Shown piece by piece: positions 6,306 to 6,605 of a DNA stretch of 6,605 bases. Positions within the stretch are counted from its first letter, which is position 1. Every line of letters starts with the position of its first letter. The translations under genes were made by a program, and so were the position numbers. The stretch comes from Pseudolabrys sp. (GTDB lineage Bacteria; Pseudomonadota; Alphaproteobacteria; Rhizobiales; Xanthobacteraceae). The notes beneath the pieces are model-generated. The model had not been told where the DNA came from. It ran no database searches and saw nothing but the letters and a program-made list of their open reading frames with translations. The stretch covers positions 1 through 6,605 of the forward strand of contig JAFAQJ010000018.1 of assembly GCA_019246455.1 (NCBI GenBank), in the 5' to 3' direction.

Positions 6306-6604
6306 GCTGCTAGTTTCAAGTCGCGCACGAACATCCGATATTTCGATTTCCAGTCGGCATCATCGCGCGTCCGCAAAAGGTACGATGGATGAATCGTCGC
6401 GATCATCTTCGTGCCGTCCTCCAACGTAACGACCTTTCCGCGCGTCTTGGCGATGGTCAGGGGCCGCCCCGCGACGCTGCGGATGGCGCTCGCGCCCATC
6501 GCCACGATCAGGTACGGTTTGACGATCTTGCGCTCGAAGTCGAGCCACCATTTGCAGCGCTCGATCTCGTGGGTGTTCGGGCGCTTGTGCAGACGGCGCT
6601 TGCC
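6302..6604 (-). CDS. udgX: UdgX-like uracil-DNA glycosylase superfamily protein (C-terminal 100 residues; runs off right edge)
   Basis: The minus strand is open from the right edge to TAA 6304-6302, giving the last 100 residues of a family 4-like uracil-DNA glycosylase. Near the edge is GKRRLHKRPN (visible residues 1-10), matching the KRRIH loop that marks UdgX. In mycobacterial UdgX the histidine of this loop bonds covalently to uracil-derived abasic DNA; here it is H6 (codon 6589-6587). Later come YLIVAMGASA (31-40), a core strand, and IHPSYLLR (71-78), the second family motif. Ordinary family 4 enzymes lack the KRRxH loop, so UdgX is favoured even though only the C-terminal part is visible and the first catalytic motif is outside the window. 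An internal ATG at 6505 would give a 67-residue protein lacking the loop and is not the start. The gene converges on paoC, and the two stop codons share bases (6303-6304). Confidence 0.85.
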   Translation of the reverse strand, partial: GKRRLHKRPNTHEIERCKWWLDFERKIVKPYLIVAMGASAIRSVAGRPLTIAKTRGKVVTLEDGTKMIATIHPSYLLRTRDDADWKSKYRMFVRDLKLAA

Positions 6605-6605
6605 G

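Overview
The window looks like a piece of an alphaproteobacterial chromosome, probably of the Hyphomicrobiales (Rhizobiales) type. The evidence is high GC, dense operons with ATGA overlaps, proteobacterial-style protein families, and two promoter matches (GGAAC-N16-CGTT) to the sigma-EcfG general stress response, a system specific to Alphaproteobacteria. The genus cannot be fixed from the sequence alone. No mobile element, tRNA, rRNA or CRISPR array was seen.

Layout: two divergent operons share a 194-bp control region (2249-2442). Leftward (minus strand) run three tightly packed genes: an SDR oxidoreductase of the YghA/YdaD type (2248-1250), a flavodoxin-fold NAD(P)H:FMN reductase-like protein (1247-624), and an FAD-dependent oxidoreductase of the DAO/DadA family (627 to beyond the left edge). 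The DAO-type gene overlaps its neighbour by ATGA. Rightward (plus strand) runs a complete three-subunit molybdenum hydroxylase operon of the E. coli PaoABC (YagTSR) type: a Tat-targeted 2x[2Fe-2S] subunit (2443-3048), an FAD subunit carrying four extra cysteines for a [4Fe-4S] cluster (3049-4077), and the Mo-cofactor catalytic subunit (4074-6305). At the right edge, convergent with paoC and overlapping its stop codon, is the last 100 residues of a uracil-DNA glycosylase superfamily protein. It carries a KRRLH loop like that of UdgX, the form that crosslinks covalently to uracil in DNA.

The main discovery candidate is the shared control region. It holds two back-to-back, full-consensus EcfG-type promoters, one reading into each operon, each with a 16-nt spacer and each about 45 nt upstream of its start codon. 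This suggests that a cytoplasmic reductase/oxidoreductase set and a Tat-exported aldehyde oxidase are induced together by the general stress response, forming a possible two-compartment aldehyde or redox defence unit. That joint function is an inference. The promoter matches, gene order and protein motifs are read directly from the sequence.
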